A stretch of DNA of 40,681 nucleotides from a virus. The position numbers were made by a program, and so were the translations under genes. Positions within the stretch are counted from its first letter, which is position 1. Each line of letters starts with the position of its first letter. The notes beneath the pieces are model-generated. The model did not search any database, was not told the origin of the DNA, and saw nothing but the letters and a program-made list of their open reading frames with translations. Positions 21,122-27,908 of this stretch are shown here, piece after piece. The DNA lies in IMG/VR virus record IMGVR_UViG_3300031784_003532, positions 1 to 40,681 of that record. One strand, written 5' to 3'.

Positions 21122-21915
21122 AACTTTATAAGCTCGGTGAGCCGGCCAACTTTGCTCATGTAAAGCTTGACGGCCATTACCTTGAGGTCACTAAGGACGA
21201 CTTCGGTCGTGTGACCTGCGTAACCCGTCATGGCACGGCTCTCGACTTAACATGGGTGCCTACGCTTAAGAATGCTTGGCTGCGCATGCCGCCTTGCACT
21301 GCGTTAGGAGAGCTCTGGTATCCTGGGCAGCCTGCGTCATACGTCAAGACAGCGATCAAGAACCAAGACCCTCAGTTGCGGTTCTCGGTCTTCGCAGTCG
21401 ATGCTTGTAAGTCATTCTTAGAGTGTAGCATCTGGTGCATCAAGCACGGCTTCGAGATGACTCCTTATTACTCGAAGCTTGAAAAGAATTGGCCCGACGC
21501 GAATTGCTTAGGCGACTTTGACGTCTACAACTTGCCGGCCACTGAACATGAAGGCTTCGTCATGAAGGACGAACTGTGGAATGGTTGGCGTAAGCACAAG
21601 CCCTTCAAGACAATCGATCTTATCGTTGACGAGGTGACTGAAGGCCGTGGCCAGTTCATTGGCCTGGTCGGGTCGCTCGTGTGCAAGACAACTGAAGGCC
21701 ATGTGGTCGCGAACGTCTCTGGGTTCACCTATGACGAACGGGTAGAACTAAGTGAAGCCGATGTTGGCCGCGTCGTCGAGGTCAAGTATCAGTATGTCGG
21801 TTCACAGGGCCGCTTGCGTCACCCTACGTTCGTTCGCTTCAGGGACGACAAGCTGCCAGTCGAATGTACTCTTGATCAAGATGAGGATTTGCGATGCAAG
21901 TACAGCTCCAAGTAA
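21106..21915 (+). CDS. ATP-dependent DNA ligase (small phage type)
   Basis: A 269-residue nucleotidyltransferase of the ATP-dependent ligase superfamily. Motif I is FAHVKLDGHYLEV (adenylated Lys), motif III GELWYPG, motif IV HEGFVMKDE, motif V region LIVDEVTEG. The C-terminal OB-fold ends with RLRHPTFVRFRDDK, resembling motif VI of small phage ligases. It seals nicks during replication or repair. AAGG lies 7 nt before ATG 21106. It has no N-terminal DNA-binding domain, consistent with the compact T7-like or virus type. It lies in the early rightward operon beside the glycosylase-like protein. Confidence 0.88.
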   Translation: MRPTMKLYKLGEPANFAHVKLDGHYLEVTKDDFGRVTCVTRHGTALDLTWVPTLKNAWLRMPPCTALGELWYPGQPASYVKTAIKNQDPQLRFSVFAVDACKSFLECSIWCIKHGFEMTPYYSKLEKNWPDANCLGDFDVYNLPATEHEGFVMKDELWNGWRKHKPFKTIDLIVDEVTEGRGQFIGLVGSLVCKTTEGHVVANVSGFTYDERVELSEADVGRVVEVKYQYVGSQGRLRHPTFVRFRDDKLPVECTLDQDEDLRCKYSSK

Positions 21916-22115
21916 AGACCGCCGCAAGGTGGGAACCGTTCTGCAATCGCGAGTTCCCTAACATGGACGACGCTTGCGAATGGTTCAACAGCATACGATC
22001 GAAGTTCGAGACGAGGATGGTACCTCGTCACTCAAGCCGCTGGGTTAGTGGCATTACCATTGAAGAAAGGACCTGGGAAATTGTCAGGAAAAGCAAAAGA
22101 CCCCGAAAAGCTTAG
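21894..22115 (+). CDS. Hypothetical protein (73 aa)
   Basis: A 73-residue basic protein (MQVQLQVKTAARWEPFCNREF, DACEWFNSIRSKF, ending EIVRKSKRPRKA). The start ATG 21894 follows GAGG by 7 nt and overlaps the ligase gene by 22 bp. The strand followed by a helix with Trp and Phe recalls small alpha/beta proteins, and it may act with the ligase; this is context only. Confidence 0.7.
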   Translation: MQVQLQVKTAARWEPFCNREFPNMDDACEWFNSIRSKFETRMVPRHSSRWVSGITIEERTWEIVRKSKRPRKA

Positions 22116-22752
22116 GCACGACTTCTGGGCACGTAACCGCTGGTGCGCGCCGAAGTTCTTTGTGTGGGAGGATGGCTACACGCACTACTCCTACATAAGC
22201 GGCTATCACCCGTCACGCATCGGCCAGATGGTGTGGAAGGCCCTCGAGCACCTTTGGGGAAATCCAGAGACGAAGGTGAAGACCGAGTCGTATCTCAAGT
22301 ATATGAAGGACAAGATGCCGGCGGACGAGCTCGATCTTGTTGAGTCGAATCTTATCAGCCTTCATGCTGCGAACGAAGTCGTCGGCGACTGCACACTCGA
22401 GAACATTATCGTAAGCGATGGCCGCGTGTACTTCATCGACCCTGGACACTCGCGCGGCCTCAAGTGTCGAGAGCTCGATCTTGCTAAGATCTTGCAGTCG
22501 ATGCGAGGCTGGGAGAATGTCAAGCGACCCAAGGTCTTTGCACCAAGGGAACCTGATCACCTGGGTATGTACACCCGGGAGACCGTTGCACTTTATATCA
22601 CTCACTTATACAGGCTACTTAAGCATGAGCACCCAAAGCAATGCCACGAATGGGCACGATCCGAAATACAACTCGCGAAAGAAAACTTACTTCATCGACA
22701 TCGACGGGACCCTGTTGATGAAGCCGGCGGCTGGCGCCCAGCACTGGTCTGA
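22081..22752 (+). CDS. Protein-kinase-fold / sugar-kinase-like phosphotransferase
   Basis: About 223 residues with the C-lobe features of the kinase / aminoglycoside phosphotransferase fold. VGDCTLENIIV corresponds to the catalytic loop (HGDxxxxNI, with the His replaced by Val), VYFIDPG to the metal-binding D-x-G segment, and RELDLAKILQS to the following conserved Asp/Lys helix. Similar small kinase-like proteins occur in capsule and sugar-phosphate clusters, which fits the HAD and nucleotidyltransferase genes directly behind it. TTG 22081 with AAAGGA 9 nt upstream is the better start; GTG 22048 has no ribosome site. The substrate (sugar or amino alcohol) is unknown, and the missing catalytic-loop His might mean altered activity. 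Confidence 0.72.
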   Translation: MSGKAKDPEKLRHDFWARNRWCAPKFFVWEDGYTHYSYISGYHPSRIGQMVWKALEHLWGNPETKVKTESYLKYMKDKMPADELDLVESNLISLHAANEVVGDCTLENIIVSDGRVYFIDPGHSRGLKCRELDLAKILQSMRGWENVKRPKVFAPREPDHLGMYTRETVALYITHLYRLLKHEHPKQCHEWARSEIQLAKENLLHRHRRDPVDEAGGWRPALV

Positions 22753-22993
22753 CATGGTCAGCGCTGTGCCTGGGATGCTGAGCTGGGTAAACAGTCTTGA
22801 GCGGGACGGCCACGTGATCGTGTTGACGACCGCGCGTAAGGAAAGCCACCGCGCTGAGACTGAGCGTATGCTGAGGCTTAATGGCTTCTGCTGGGATCTT
22901 TTGATCATGGGCCTAACGAACGGAGAGCGCGTCGTCGTCAACGACGGCCCGTGCTCCGCTGTTGAACTTAAGACGAACGGAGGAATGCAATGA
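22625..22993 (+). CDS. HAD-superfamily phosphatase
   Basis: A 122-residue HAD-type hydrolase. Motif I is YFIDIDGTLL (nucleophile Asp and general acid Asp), motif II is HVIVLTTARKES (Thr), and VVVNDGPCSAVEL near the end takes the place of motif III/IV. The small size without a large cap is typical of the HAD proteins found in capsule and nucleotide-sugar clusters. The frame opens at 22418 within the kinase gene, but ATG 22625 precedes the HAD core by 19 residues and is preferred. It overlaps the kinase-like gene by 128 bp. It is joined to the nucleotidyltransferase by an ATGA overlap. The likely role is sugar-phosphate dephosphorylation in the same pathway. Confidence 0.83.
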   Translation: MSTQSNATNGHDPKYNSRKKTYFIDIDGTLLMKPAAGAQHWSDMVSAVPGMLSWVNSLERDGHVIVLTTARKESHRAETERMLRLNGFCWDLLIMGLTNGERVVVNDGPCSAVELKTNGGMQ

Positions 22994-23559
22994 TAGGAGT
23001 TGTTCTTGCTGCCGGCGATGCGACGCGTATGCCTAACAAGCTTATGCTTCATACGCCGCGGAATCACCCGCTTCTGTACGGCGCTCTCGAGTACGTGATG
23101 CGACAATGTTCTTACGTGGTAGTAGTGACCAAGAAGGACTCGATCGTCGAAACGTATTTGAAGCAGCTACGTTTTAAGCTAGATATACGCTTCCAAACGC
23201 ACGCGAATGGAGTTGTCGATGCTATATCGATTGCCAACTCGAAACGCGTTTTGGTGGCATTCGGAGACTGCTACGGGTACGATATGCTACCAAATGTCTA
23301 TACCAACCACGCGACCGTCGTAAAAGGCCGCGAGACTGGGATGGACGGTTGGGACGCGATAAACTCTAAGTGGGTTACACGAAGCGCCAGGTCTCGCTCG
23401 CATTCGTTCATCGGCGCGTTCTGCTGCCCGAGATGGAACCCGTCGTCTGGCAACCTCATCAAAGAGTTCAACGATCATAGCATCGTGCCTCAAGTTACTA
23501 TGACCGATATTCAAGACTGTGGAACACCGGAAGGATACCTTAAGATATGGCAACGATAG
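22990..23559 (+). CDS. Sugar-nucleotide transferase (NTP transferase)
   Basis: A 189-residue nucleotidyltransferase of the GT-A / NTP transferase fold. The N-terminus GVVLAAGDATRMPNKLML is the signature Gly-rich loop with RM and Lys, and VLVAFGDCYGYD supplies the metal-binding Asp. Such enzymes activate a sugar-1-phosphate or choline-phosphate with CTP, UTP or dTTP. Its place between HAD phosphatase and glycosyltransferase genes, with overlaps on both sides (ATGA upstream, 13 bp downstream), argues for a coupled pathway making an activated sugar. The identity of the sugar cannot be told from the sequence. Confidence 0.85.
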   Translation: MIGVVLAAGDATRMPNKLMLHTPRNHPLLYGALEYVMRQCSYVVVVTKKDSIVETYLKQLRFKLDIRFQTHANGVVDAISIANSKRVLVAFGDCYGYDMLPNVYTNHATVVKGRETGMDGWDAINSKWVTRSARSRSHSFIGAFCCPRWNPSSGNLIKEFNDHSIVPQVTMTDIQDCGTPEGYLKIWQR

Positions 23560-24599
23560 TGGTAAGTAAGTATGGGATGAAGTTCTATTCGCGTGACTGC
23601 ACGAAGAATGCGATCGGCGAGCAAGGCGAGACAGAAGGCGTACTCCGTCATCTTGTCAGTGCCGGCCACCGCGTGCTGTACTTTGGCAAGCATGAGGGCG
23701 AGATCCCAGGCGTCACGTTCCTTGAGCCGCATCTGACTGATCTCGACGACATGAGCACTGCCGCTCATCAAGAGTACTTGTGGTCGCTTGACACGCAGAT
23801 GGTCGGCGATCACAAGCCTGACCTAGCATTGCAGATCAACGGCATGGCACCTACGTTCTCATGGATTGACAATCCACGCGGCGCAAGGCTGCAAAGCTTT
23901 GCTGTCCGTATGTGCGCACCTTGGCTTAACATTCTGCAGTCGCTCAAACTAAAGCGCACGTGCATCAATAACGATCCGCGGTCTTATCCGCGTGATCAGG
24001 AGATGTCATATGGTTGGGACTATGTTCGCCCGAGCGCCTTGCTTGACCAATGCGCCACTGTTAAGCCCATGACAGTTGGAGGCAAGCAGTACTCTCGCGT
24101 AAGCATGTACGCCAAGGCTGAATCGTTCGGCTGGCTGCCTCCTCGCGAGAACAAGAAGCTGCGGGACGTAGTGATCGTAGCGCACAGTCACTTCGATGAT
24201 AGCTTAGGATCGAAGGCCACTTGGCCTGACCTCGAGAAGCTACTGGCGGAGACCGACTGCGTGGTGTACGGCAAAGGTTGGGAGGAGACCGAATGGCATG
24301 AGCGCTGGCCTGAGAAGTTCTTGGGTCCAGTGAAGCCGCTAGAGGTTCTCGACATCGTCAATACTGCAAAGGCTTCGTACGTCTGTGACCATACACCTGG
24401 CTTCAAGACTGGCAAGCCGTACGTCTTGACATCGCAGGGCTGCGTGCCGTGTTGGAGCTATAACGACGTTATGAACGCGATCAAGCATTATGATGAAAAC
24501 ATCGAGTGGGCTAAGATGTCGTTCCAGCCCGACTTCCGCGTACTTGATCGCGTGATTGAAGATCCTAACTTTGATGGGGGTGGCTATGAGCCGCGGTAA
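23547..24599 (+). CDS. GT-B-like glycosyltransferase
   Basis: A 350-residue protein with the outline of a GT-B glycosyltransferase: a first Rossmann-like half (IVVSKYGMKFYSRDC, GHRVLYFGKHEGE, LALQINGMAP), a linker, and a second half starting KLRDVVIVAHSHFDD with CVVYGKGWEE, FLGPVKPLEVLDIVNTAKASYVCD and KPYVLTSQGCVPC, the donor-binding pattern of this fold. It would use the activated sugar made by the preceding genes. The target may be the hydroxymethylated base in phage DNA or a virion protein. The GT-B assignment is from outline and motif spacing, not from a unique catalytic signature. Confidence 0.72.
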   Translation: MATIVVSKYGMKFYSRDCTKNAIGEQGETEGVLRHLVSAGHRVLYFGKHEGEIPGVTFLEPHLTDLDDMSTAAHQEYLWSLDTQMVGDHKPDLALQINGMAPTFSWIDNPRGARLQSFAVRMCAPWLNILQSLKLKRTCINNDPRSYPRDQEMSYGWDYVRPSALLDQCATVKPMTVGGKQYSRVSMYAKAESFGWLPPRENKKLRDVVIVAHSHFDDSLGSKATWPDLEKLLAETDCVVYGKGWEETEWHERWPEKFLGPVKPLEVLDIVNTAKASYVCDHTPGFKTGKPYVLTSQGCVPCWSYNDVMNAIKHYDENIEWAKMSFQPDFRVLDRVIEDPNFDGGGYEPR

Positions 24600-24882
24600 G
24601 GTTGTTAAGTTGAAGAAAGGCCAACTTGCGTTCATTGGCGGGATGGCTGTTCACGTTCGAGATGGTAAGGCCGAGATGTATGTGTACGGCGATGGTGAGA
24701 TCATTGTCCCTACGATTACACGGGAGCACGGACCGTTCGACACGATAGACTCTATTGATAAAGTTTGGAGAGAAGTGAATGGAAATCAAGTGGACGAAGA
24801 AGATATGCAAGGACCTAGAGGCCTGCGGCGCGATGATCTTTCCGATCGTGGCGAGCAGGATGCAACCTCCGGGCTGGCCTGA
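24586..24882 (+). CDS. Hypothetical small protein (98 aa)
   Basis: About 98 residues; strand-rich N-terminal half (GKVVKLKKGQLAFIGGMAVHVRDGKAEMYVYGDGEIIVPT) like a small beta barrel, with an acidic, Gly-rich C-terminus overlapping the next gene by 104 bp. ATG 24586 lies 5-6 nt after GGGGG and overlaps the glycosyltransferase stop; the open frame begins at 24556. The function is unknown. Confidence 0.65.
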   Translation: MSRGKVVKLKKGQLAFIGGMAVHVRDGKAEMYVYGDGEIIVPTITREHGPFDTIDSIDKVWREVNGNQVDEEDMQGPRGLRRDDLSDRGEQDATSGLA

Positions 24883-25111
24883 TAGGATCATAGTGCATAA
24901 GCATTGGACAGGCTTCATCGAGTTCAAGGGCGAAGGCACTGCGGTTCGCCCAGTGCAGGTCGTAGTGCTTCGCAACTTGAGAAAGCGAGGTAAGGTCGCC
25001 TATCTTGCACGTGAGCCTGGCATCCTGTACGACCCGCTCGATTATCGTGAGGTGGGAAACTTCAGTTGCGGTGCGGAACTCCTGGACCTCATACTGCAAG
25101 ACCTGAGATAA
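24779..25111 (+). CDS. VRR-NUC domain nuclease
   Basis: A 110-residue PD-(D/E)xK-like nuclease of the VRR-NUC type. The catalytic region reads PPGWPDRIIVHKHWTGFIEFKGEGTAVRPVQ, giving the Asp, the E-x-K pair and the conserved RPVQ; a following segment GKVAYLAREP matches the third core strand. Stand-alone VRR-NUC proteins are common in phages and are thought to process branched or damaged DNA. GGAGAG lies 6 nt before ATG 24779. It is the last gene before the inverted-repeat region; its stop codon lies inside the first 17-bp inverted repeat arm. Confidence 0.87.
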   Translation: MEIKWTKKICKDLEACGAMIFPIVASRMQPPGWPDRIIVHKHWTGFIEFKGEGTAVRPVQVVVLRNLRKRGKVAYLAREPGILYDPLDYREVGNFSCGAELLDLILQDLR

Positions 25112-25314
25112 CTGATCAGCCTAGTGCATTAGTTCTAGAGATTTTACTAATCAGTTTTTTGAAATGCATTCTTATCTGTATCAATTTGATATAGATAGAT
25201 AGAGATTACTTGGCTTTAGGTGAAATATACAATAAATATATGACAATTACAACTCACAAAAATTGACGGTGTTACCTGGCGGTCAGGACATGCAGTTGGC
25301 TGATCAGTTATCTC
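25105..25314. repeat. Perfect 17-bp inverted repeats enclosing about 176 bp
   Basis: GAGATAACTGATCAGCC at 25105-25121 and its exact reverse complement at 25298-25314. The enclosed DNA is A/T-rich, with TATAGATAGATAGAGA-type short repeats and TATCAATTTGATA. The left arm overlaps the stop of the VRR-NUC gene. The palindrome CTGATCAG is the shared core, also present twice more at 25388-25418. It is probably a binding site for a dimeric regulator or a structural switch; this is inference. Confidence 0.85.
25110..25160 (+). terminator. Possible intrinsic terminator behind the VRR-NUC gene
   Basis: AACTGA (25110-25115) can pair with TCAGTT (25151-25156), and inner TTAGT with ACTAA, followed by a T6 run (25155-25160). 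It would end the early right-arm operon. The stem is A/T-rich and imperfect, so the assignment is tentative. Confidence 0.4.
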
Positions 25315-25380
25315 TAGGTGTGAAATGCTGTCGGATAGAGCTGAAACTGTCGTATACTGTGTAAATCTGGGTACTTACAT

Positions 25381-25425
25381 AATATAACTGATCAGATCGC
25401 TTGCAGATGGCTGATCAGTTATATT
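25381..25425 (+). promoter_or_regulatory. Perfect 15-bp inverted repeat before the sigma-factor operon
   Basis: AATATAACTGATCAG (25381-25395) and CTGATCAGTTATATT (25411-25425) with a 15-nt loop. It ends a single nucleotide before GGGAG of the 66-residue gene, so the RNA hairpin could expose or hide the ribosome site, or the DNA could be an operator. No convincing promoter was found in 25161-25380; TATACT at about 25355 lacks a matching -35. Confidence 0.65.
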
Positions 25426-25436
25426 GGGAGATGACG

Positions 25437-25637
25437 ATGGAGCAACGAGAGAGAAGACAAAACAGAAGACTTGCAGCCCTACCCGCTGATAGGCGCTGCC
25501 CATGCTGTAACAAAACTGTTCTTAAGAGTAGAAGTTGGGTGATCAAAGATGGATGGGTCTCATGCAGAGGATGTTACTACGAAAGCTTTCAGATATGCCC
25601 TAGAGAACGAAAAGAGGATCAAGAGCATGCTCCTTAA
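25437..25637 (+). CDS. Small zinc-ribbon protein (66 aa)
   Basis: A 66-residue basic protein with four paired Cys in the pattern RRCPCCNKT and CRGCYYES (zinc ribbon), preceded by an Arg-rich N-terminus (MEQRERRQNRRLAALPADRR). ATG 25437 lies 6 nt after GGGAG; earlier ATGs touch the ribosome site or lie inside the inverted repeat. It precedes and overlaps the sigma-like gene by 89 bp. It may be a small DNA- or RNA-polymerase-binding protein; there is no known family. Confidence 0.75.
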   Translation: MEQRERRQNRRLAALPADRRCPCCNKTVLKSRSWVIKDGWVSCRGCYYESFQICPRERKEDQEHAP

Positions 25638-26076
25638 GAGCGCTAGAGGCGATCGTAACCTTGCAGAGGAAATGTTTAGCGACGTAGCGTTAGAGAGGCT
25701 GCCCAGGCTCTTCGAACTTTATGACGAGAGCCGACCCATCGATAACTACATGCTTCACAACATACGCTGGTATGCCTTCAAGTATATGAACAGGCGTAAG
25801 CACTACTCAGAGCTTGAGCATACCGGCATTAGAGACAAGCACAGTCATCTCGACGCGCTTGACTCGCTGAATGAACTTGACCGTTACTTGATCGAAGCTA
25901 ACGTGCTGTATGGCATGACCTACACAGAGATAGCTGCTGATCTTAACTGGCCTTCGTACCTTGTGAGTAGAGCTGTGAAGACGGCTAAAGACCGTCTTGC
26001 AGAGTGCTACGATGAGAACCGTGATTGGGTGTTTGTTAAACGTGTTATAAGGATACTATGCAATGCAGTGGAATGA
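25549..26076 (+). CDS. Sigma-70-like transcription factor
   Basis: A 175-residue protein with two sigma-like regions. Region 2-like: LAEEMFSDVALERLPRLFELYDES and NYMLHNIRWYAFKYMNRRK (core binding and -10 recognition helices). Region 4-like helix-turn-helix: LNELDRYLIEANVLYGMTYTEIAADLN followed by WPSYLVSRAVKTAKDRLAE. It resembles small phage sigma factors that direct middle or late transcription. Its position immediately before the small terminase and head genes, and behind the inverted-repeat region, suggests it switches on virion genes. The start at ATG 25549 has only a weak ribosome site and overlaps the zinc-ribbon gene. Target promoters were not identified. Confidence 0.82.
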   Translation: MDGSHAEDVTTKAFRYALENEKRIKSMLLKSARGDRNLAEEMFSDVALERLPRLFELYDESRPIDNYMLHNIRWYAFKYMNRRKHYSELEHTGIRDKHSHLDALDSLNELDRYLIEANVLYGMTYTEIAADLNWPSYLVSRAVKTAKDRLAECYDENRDWVFVKRVIRILCNAVE

Positions 26077-26182
26077 TGACGATGGTGAATGGGTTGGCGA
26101 CGATTACTTAGACCGTCTCTTCATGTTAGGGGCGCTCATCATGATTCTTCTATTCACTATTATGGCGATCGACCTATGGTAG
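26063..26182 (+). CDS. Small membrane protein (39 aa)
   Basis: Thirty-nine residues: an acidic N-terminus (MQWNDDDGEWVGDDYLDRL) followed by one hydrophobic span (FMLGALIMILLFTIMAIDLW). AAGGA lies 9 nt before ATG 26063. It overlaps the sigma-like stop and the next start, filling the gap exactly. An N-terminal acidic, single-span topology is seen in small phage lysis or membrane-remodelling proteins, but the position does not prove that. Confidence 0.6.
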   Translation: MQWNDDDGEWVGDDYLDRLFMLGALIMILLFTIMAIDLW

Positions 26183-26382
26183 AAGAATTCGTTATTCTTG
26201 CAGTTAAGGGCAATGAGTCTGAGCTTCTTCGTAAAGGGGACGTGATGACCATTGCCCAGGCCGCAAGTCGTGAAGCGTACAAGAAGCCTGGCCCTGAGTG
26301 GGCTGTGCTGGTAATGTCATACCCTCGTTACTTGGAGTTCAAAGATGCCAGTGGACCCACTGCCTGCGGGCAAGGGCGGTAA
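26176..26382 (+). CDS. Hypothetical protein (68 aa)
   Basis: A 68-residue protein with a strand-rich N-terminus (EEFVILAVKGNESELLRKGDVM) and a helix (TIAQAASREAYK). ATG 26176 overlaps the stop of the 39-residue gene. It overlaps the terminase small subunit gene by 38 bp. No family is recognised. The frame is open upstream to 26089, but that segment is out of context. Confidence 0.6.
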   Translation: MVEEFVILAVKGNESELLRKGDVMTIAQAASREAYKKPGPEWAVLVMSYPRYLEFKDASGPTACGQGR

Positions 26383-27007
26383 GCCGCCTTACGACCACGA
26401 GCGTCGATGCAAAGCTACTCGCCGCTGCGGCCTGCGTTGTGAACGATGGGCACTAAGGGGTAGTAACTATTGTCAGTTTCACGGTGGACGACGTAAAGGT
26501 CAAGGCAAGTACTGGACACAAGCTGTGGCGCGGTTTTACAAGAGAGCATTAACTGAATCGCTAGAGGCGGTTGTCGCTGAGCATCTGGAAATGAAGCCAG
26601 ACGATCAGCTCACCCTCTTCGAGGAGCTTGCTCTCGTTCGCGAGGCAGCAGCCGGTCACGTCAAGATCTACGCCGCCGCCATTGAGACTGGAAAGCAGGA
26701 AACCATTATGGCTGCCGGCGAGCTCATGGCCCTCGCGATGCAACGCGTCGCTGAGATGTGCAAGGCAGCATCAGCGGTGAACAGCACCCAAAAGGATAAG
26801 TTCAGCGCCCATGATCTCAACTACATTATTGAGCAGATCATACGCATCAGCTATGATTGCTTTAAGGACAATGATCTCGTTAACGTATTCGCCTCCCGCA
26901 TACGCAGCGAGCTTCAGCTCAGTGAAAAAGACCGGGGTACGTCCATCACTCCGGATCAGGAAGTTCTAGAGATGGACAAACTTACTTTAGGAGAACCTCC
27001 ACAATGA
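26345..27007 (+). CDS. Probable terminase small subunit with HGG zinc motif
   Basis: A 220-residue protein. The N-terminus has the CKATRRCGLRCERWAL and SNYCQFHGGRRKG pattern (three Cys and one His with the HGG signature) common in proteins encoded just before large terminases. The rest is helical (ALTESLEAVVAEHLEMK, ELALVREAAAGHVKIYAAAIE). It would bind DNA for packaging initiation. It is 885 bp upstream of the large terminase, separated by a secreted protein and a glycosyltransferase, an unusual interruption. Confidence 0.72.
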   Translation: MPVDPLPAGKGGKPPYDHERRCKATRRCGLRCERWALRGSNYCQFHGGRRKGQGKYWTQAVARFYKRALTESLEAVVAEHLEMKPDDQLTLFEELALVREAAAGHVKIYAAAIETGKQETIMAAGELMALAMQRVAEMCKAASAVNSTQKDKFSAHDLNYIIEQIIRISYDCFKDNDLVNVFASRIRSELQLSEKDRGTSITPDQEVLEMDKLTLGEPPQ

Positions 27008-27189
27008 GGACGATCATCGCTTCTTTGTTCCTAGCCTTGTGCTGCACCGTCGTTTACGGGGCTGACGTGACCTGTGCCAACGGCGTGTGCACCAAGGCGA
27101 AGAACACCGTGACCGCTGCTGGCAGCGCTACGCGAAACGTCGCTAAGAAAGCGACCTACCCGATCCGTCGAATCTTCCGAGGACGCTAA
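27004..27189 (+). CDS. Small exported protein with signal peptide (61 aa)
   Basis: Sixty-one residues with a Sec signal peptide (MRTIIASLFLALCCTVVYG, cleavage probably before ADV) followed by a mature part of about 42 residues: TCANGVCTK, with a Cys pair, and a basic tail ending YPIRRIFRGR. It is encoded between the terminase subunits, an odd location. ATGA joins it to the small terminase. The Cys-x4-Cys and basic Arg-rich mature region weakly resembles small secreted Planctomycetota proteins. The function is unknown. Confidence 0.78.
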   Translation: MRTIIASLFLALCCTVVYGADVTCANGVCTKAKNTVTAAGSATRNVAKKATYPIRRIFRGR

Positions 27190-27908
27190 TGTTTGACTGG
27201 CTCTACCTGTGCTGCAATCAATGGATGCTGGATCTCTTCCTCGAGACCCTGCCTCCCATCGATAACCTACGACAAGTCGTCGTCGTCGCTAACGCTCCCG
27301 GCATTAGCACAGACGACCCTCGCTGTCGCGTGGTGCAGTACGACGGGCCAGCTCATTCATATAGCCTCTACGTAAAGCTCGACCTTTGTCGTTTCACAGA
27401 CATCGACTTCTTGTACAGCGACGACGATGTCATCTGCCTGCGTAACCCATCCTACCTGGGCAACGCATGGTGCACTGGCAGCCATCTTGACAGACTTGGC
27501 ACGTCAGCTAGAGACTTCGGCTTATGCCAGATGATAAGCGATGTCTGTGAATACGACTTCACTCCCATGGATGTTGGCTGCGACGCTGGCATCTATTACA
27601 TGCGTCACGAATTAAAGGACGCGTTCAACAGCTGCGTTGAAAGGTTCTTCGCCCACCCGCTGTTCAACCTCGTCTTCGAGAACCCGAGCACCAACTGGTA
27701 CCGCACCATCGATCAACGAATCATGAGCGGGTTCTTCAATCGTCATGGCTATAACTTCATCAAGTCGACGCAGGACATCAAAGTCATCTACTCCATGCAG
27801 AGCACGATCATCAAGCGTCGAGCTCCAACCTTCTACCACTACGGCTGCTCGTCCCATAAGAAGGAAGCCTGGCAGCTATTGAGAGATACATATGTGGAGT
27901 CAACTTAA
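27189..27908 (+). CDS. GT8-like glycosyltransferase (GT-A fold)
   Basis: A 239-residue protein with GT-A features: a strand VVVVANAPG, the segment YSLYVKLDLCRFTDIDFLYSDDDVICLRNP with a D-x-D-type metal site, and DVGCDAGIYYMRHEL, matching the NxGI motif seen in GT8 and related families. It overlaps its neighbours by 1 and 17 bp, and sits inside the packaging operon. It may glycosylate a virion protein or the DNA base; the second glycosyltransferase of the window (23547-24599) uses a different fold. The acceptor is unknown. Confidence 0.75.
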   Translation: MFDWLYLCCNQWMLDLFLETLPPIDNLRQVVVVANAPGISTDDPRCRVVQYDGPAHSYSLYVKLDLCRFTDIDFLYSDDDVICLRNPSYLGNAWCTGSHLDRLGTSARDFGLCQMISDVCEYDFTPMDVGCDAGIYYMRHELKDAFNSCVERFFAHPLFNLVFENPSTNWYRTIDQRIMSGFFNRHGYNFIKSTQDIKVIYSMQSTIIKRRAPTFYHYGCSSHKKEAWQLLRDTYVEST

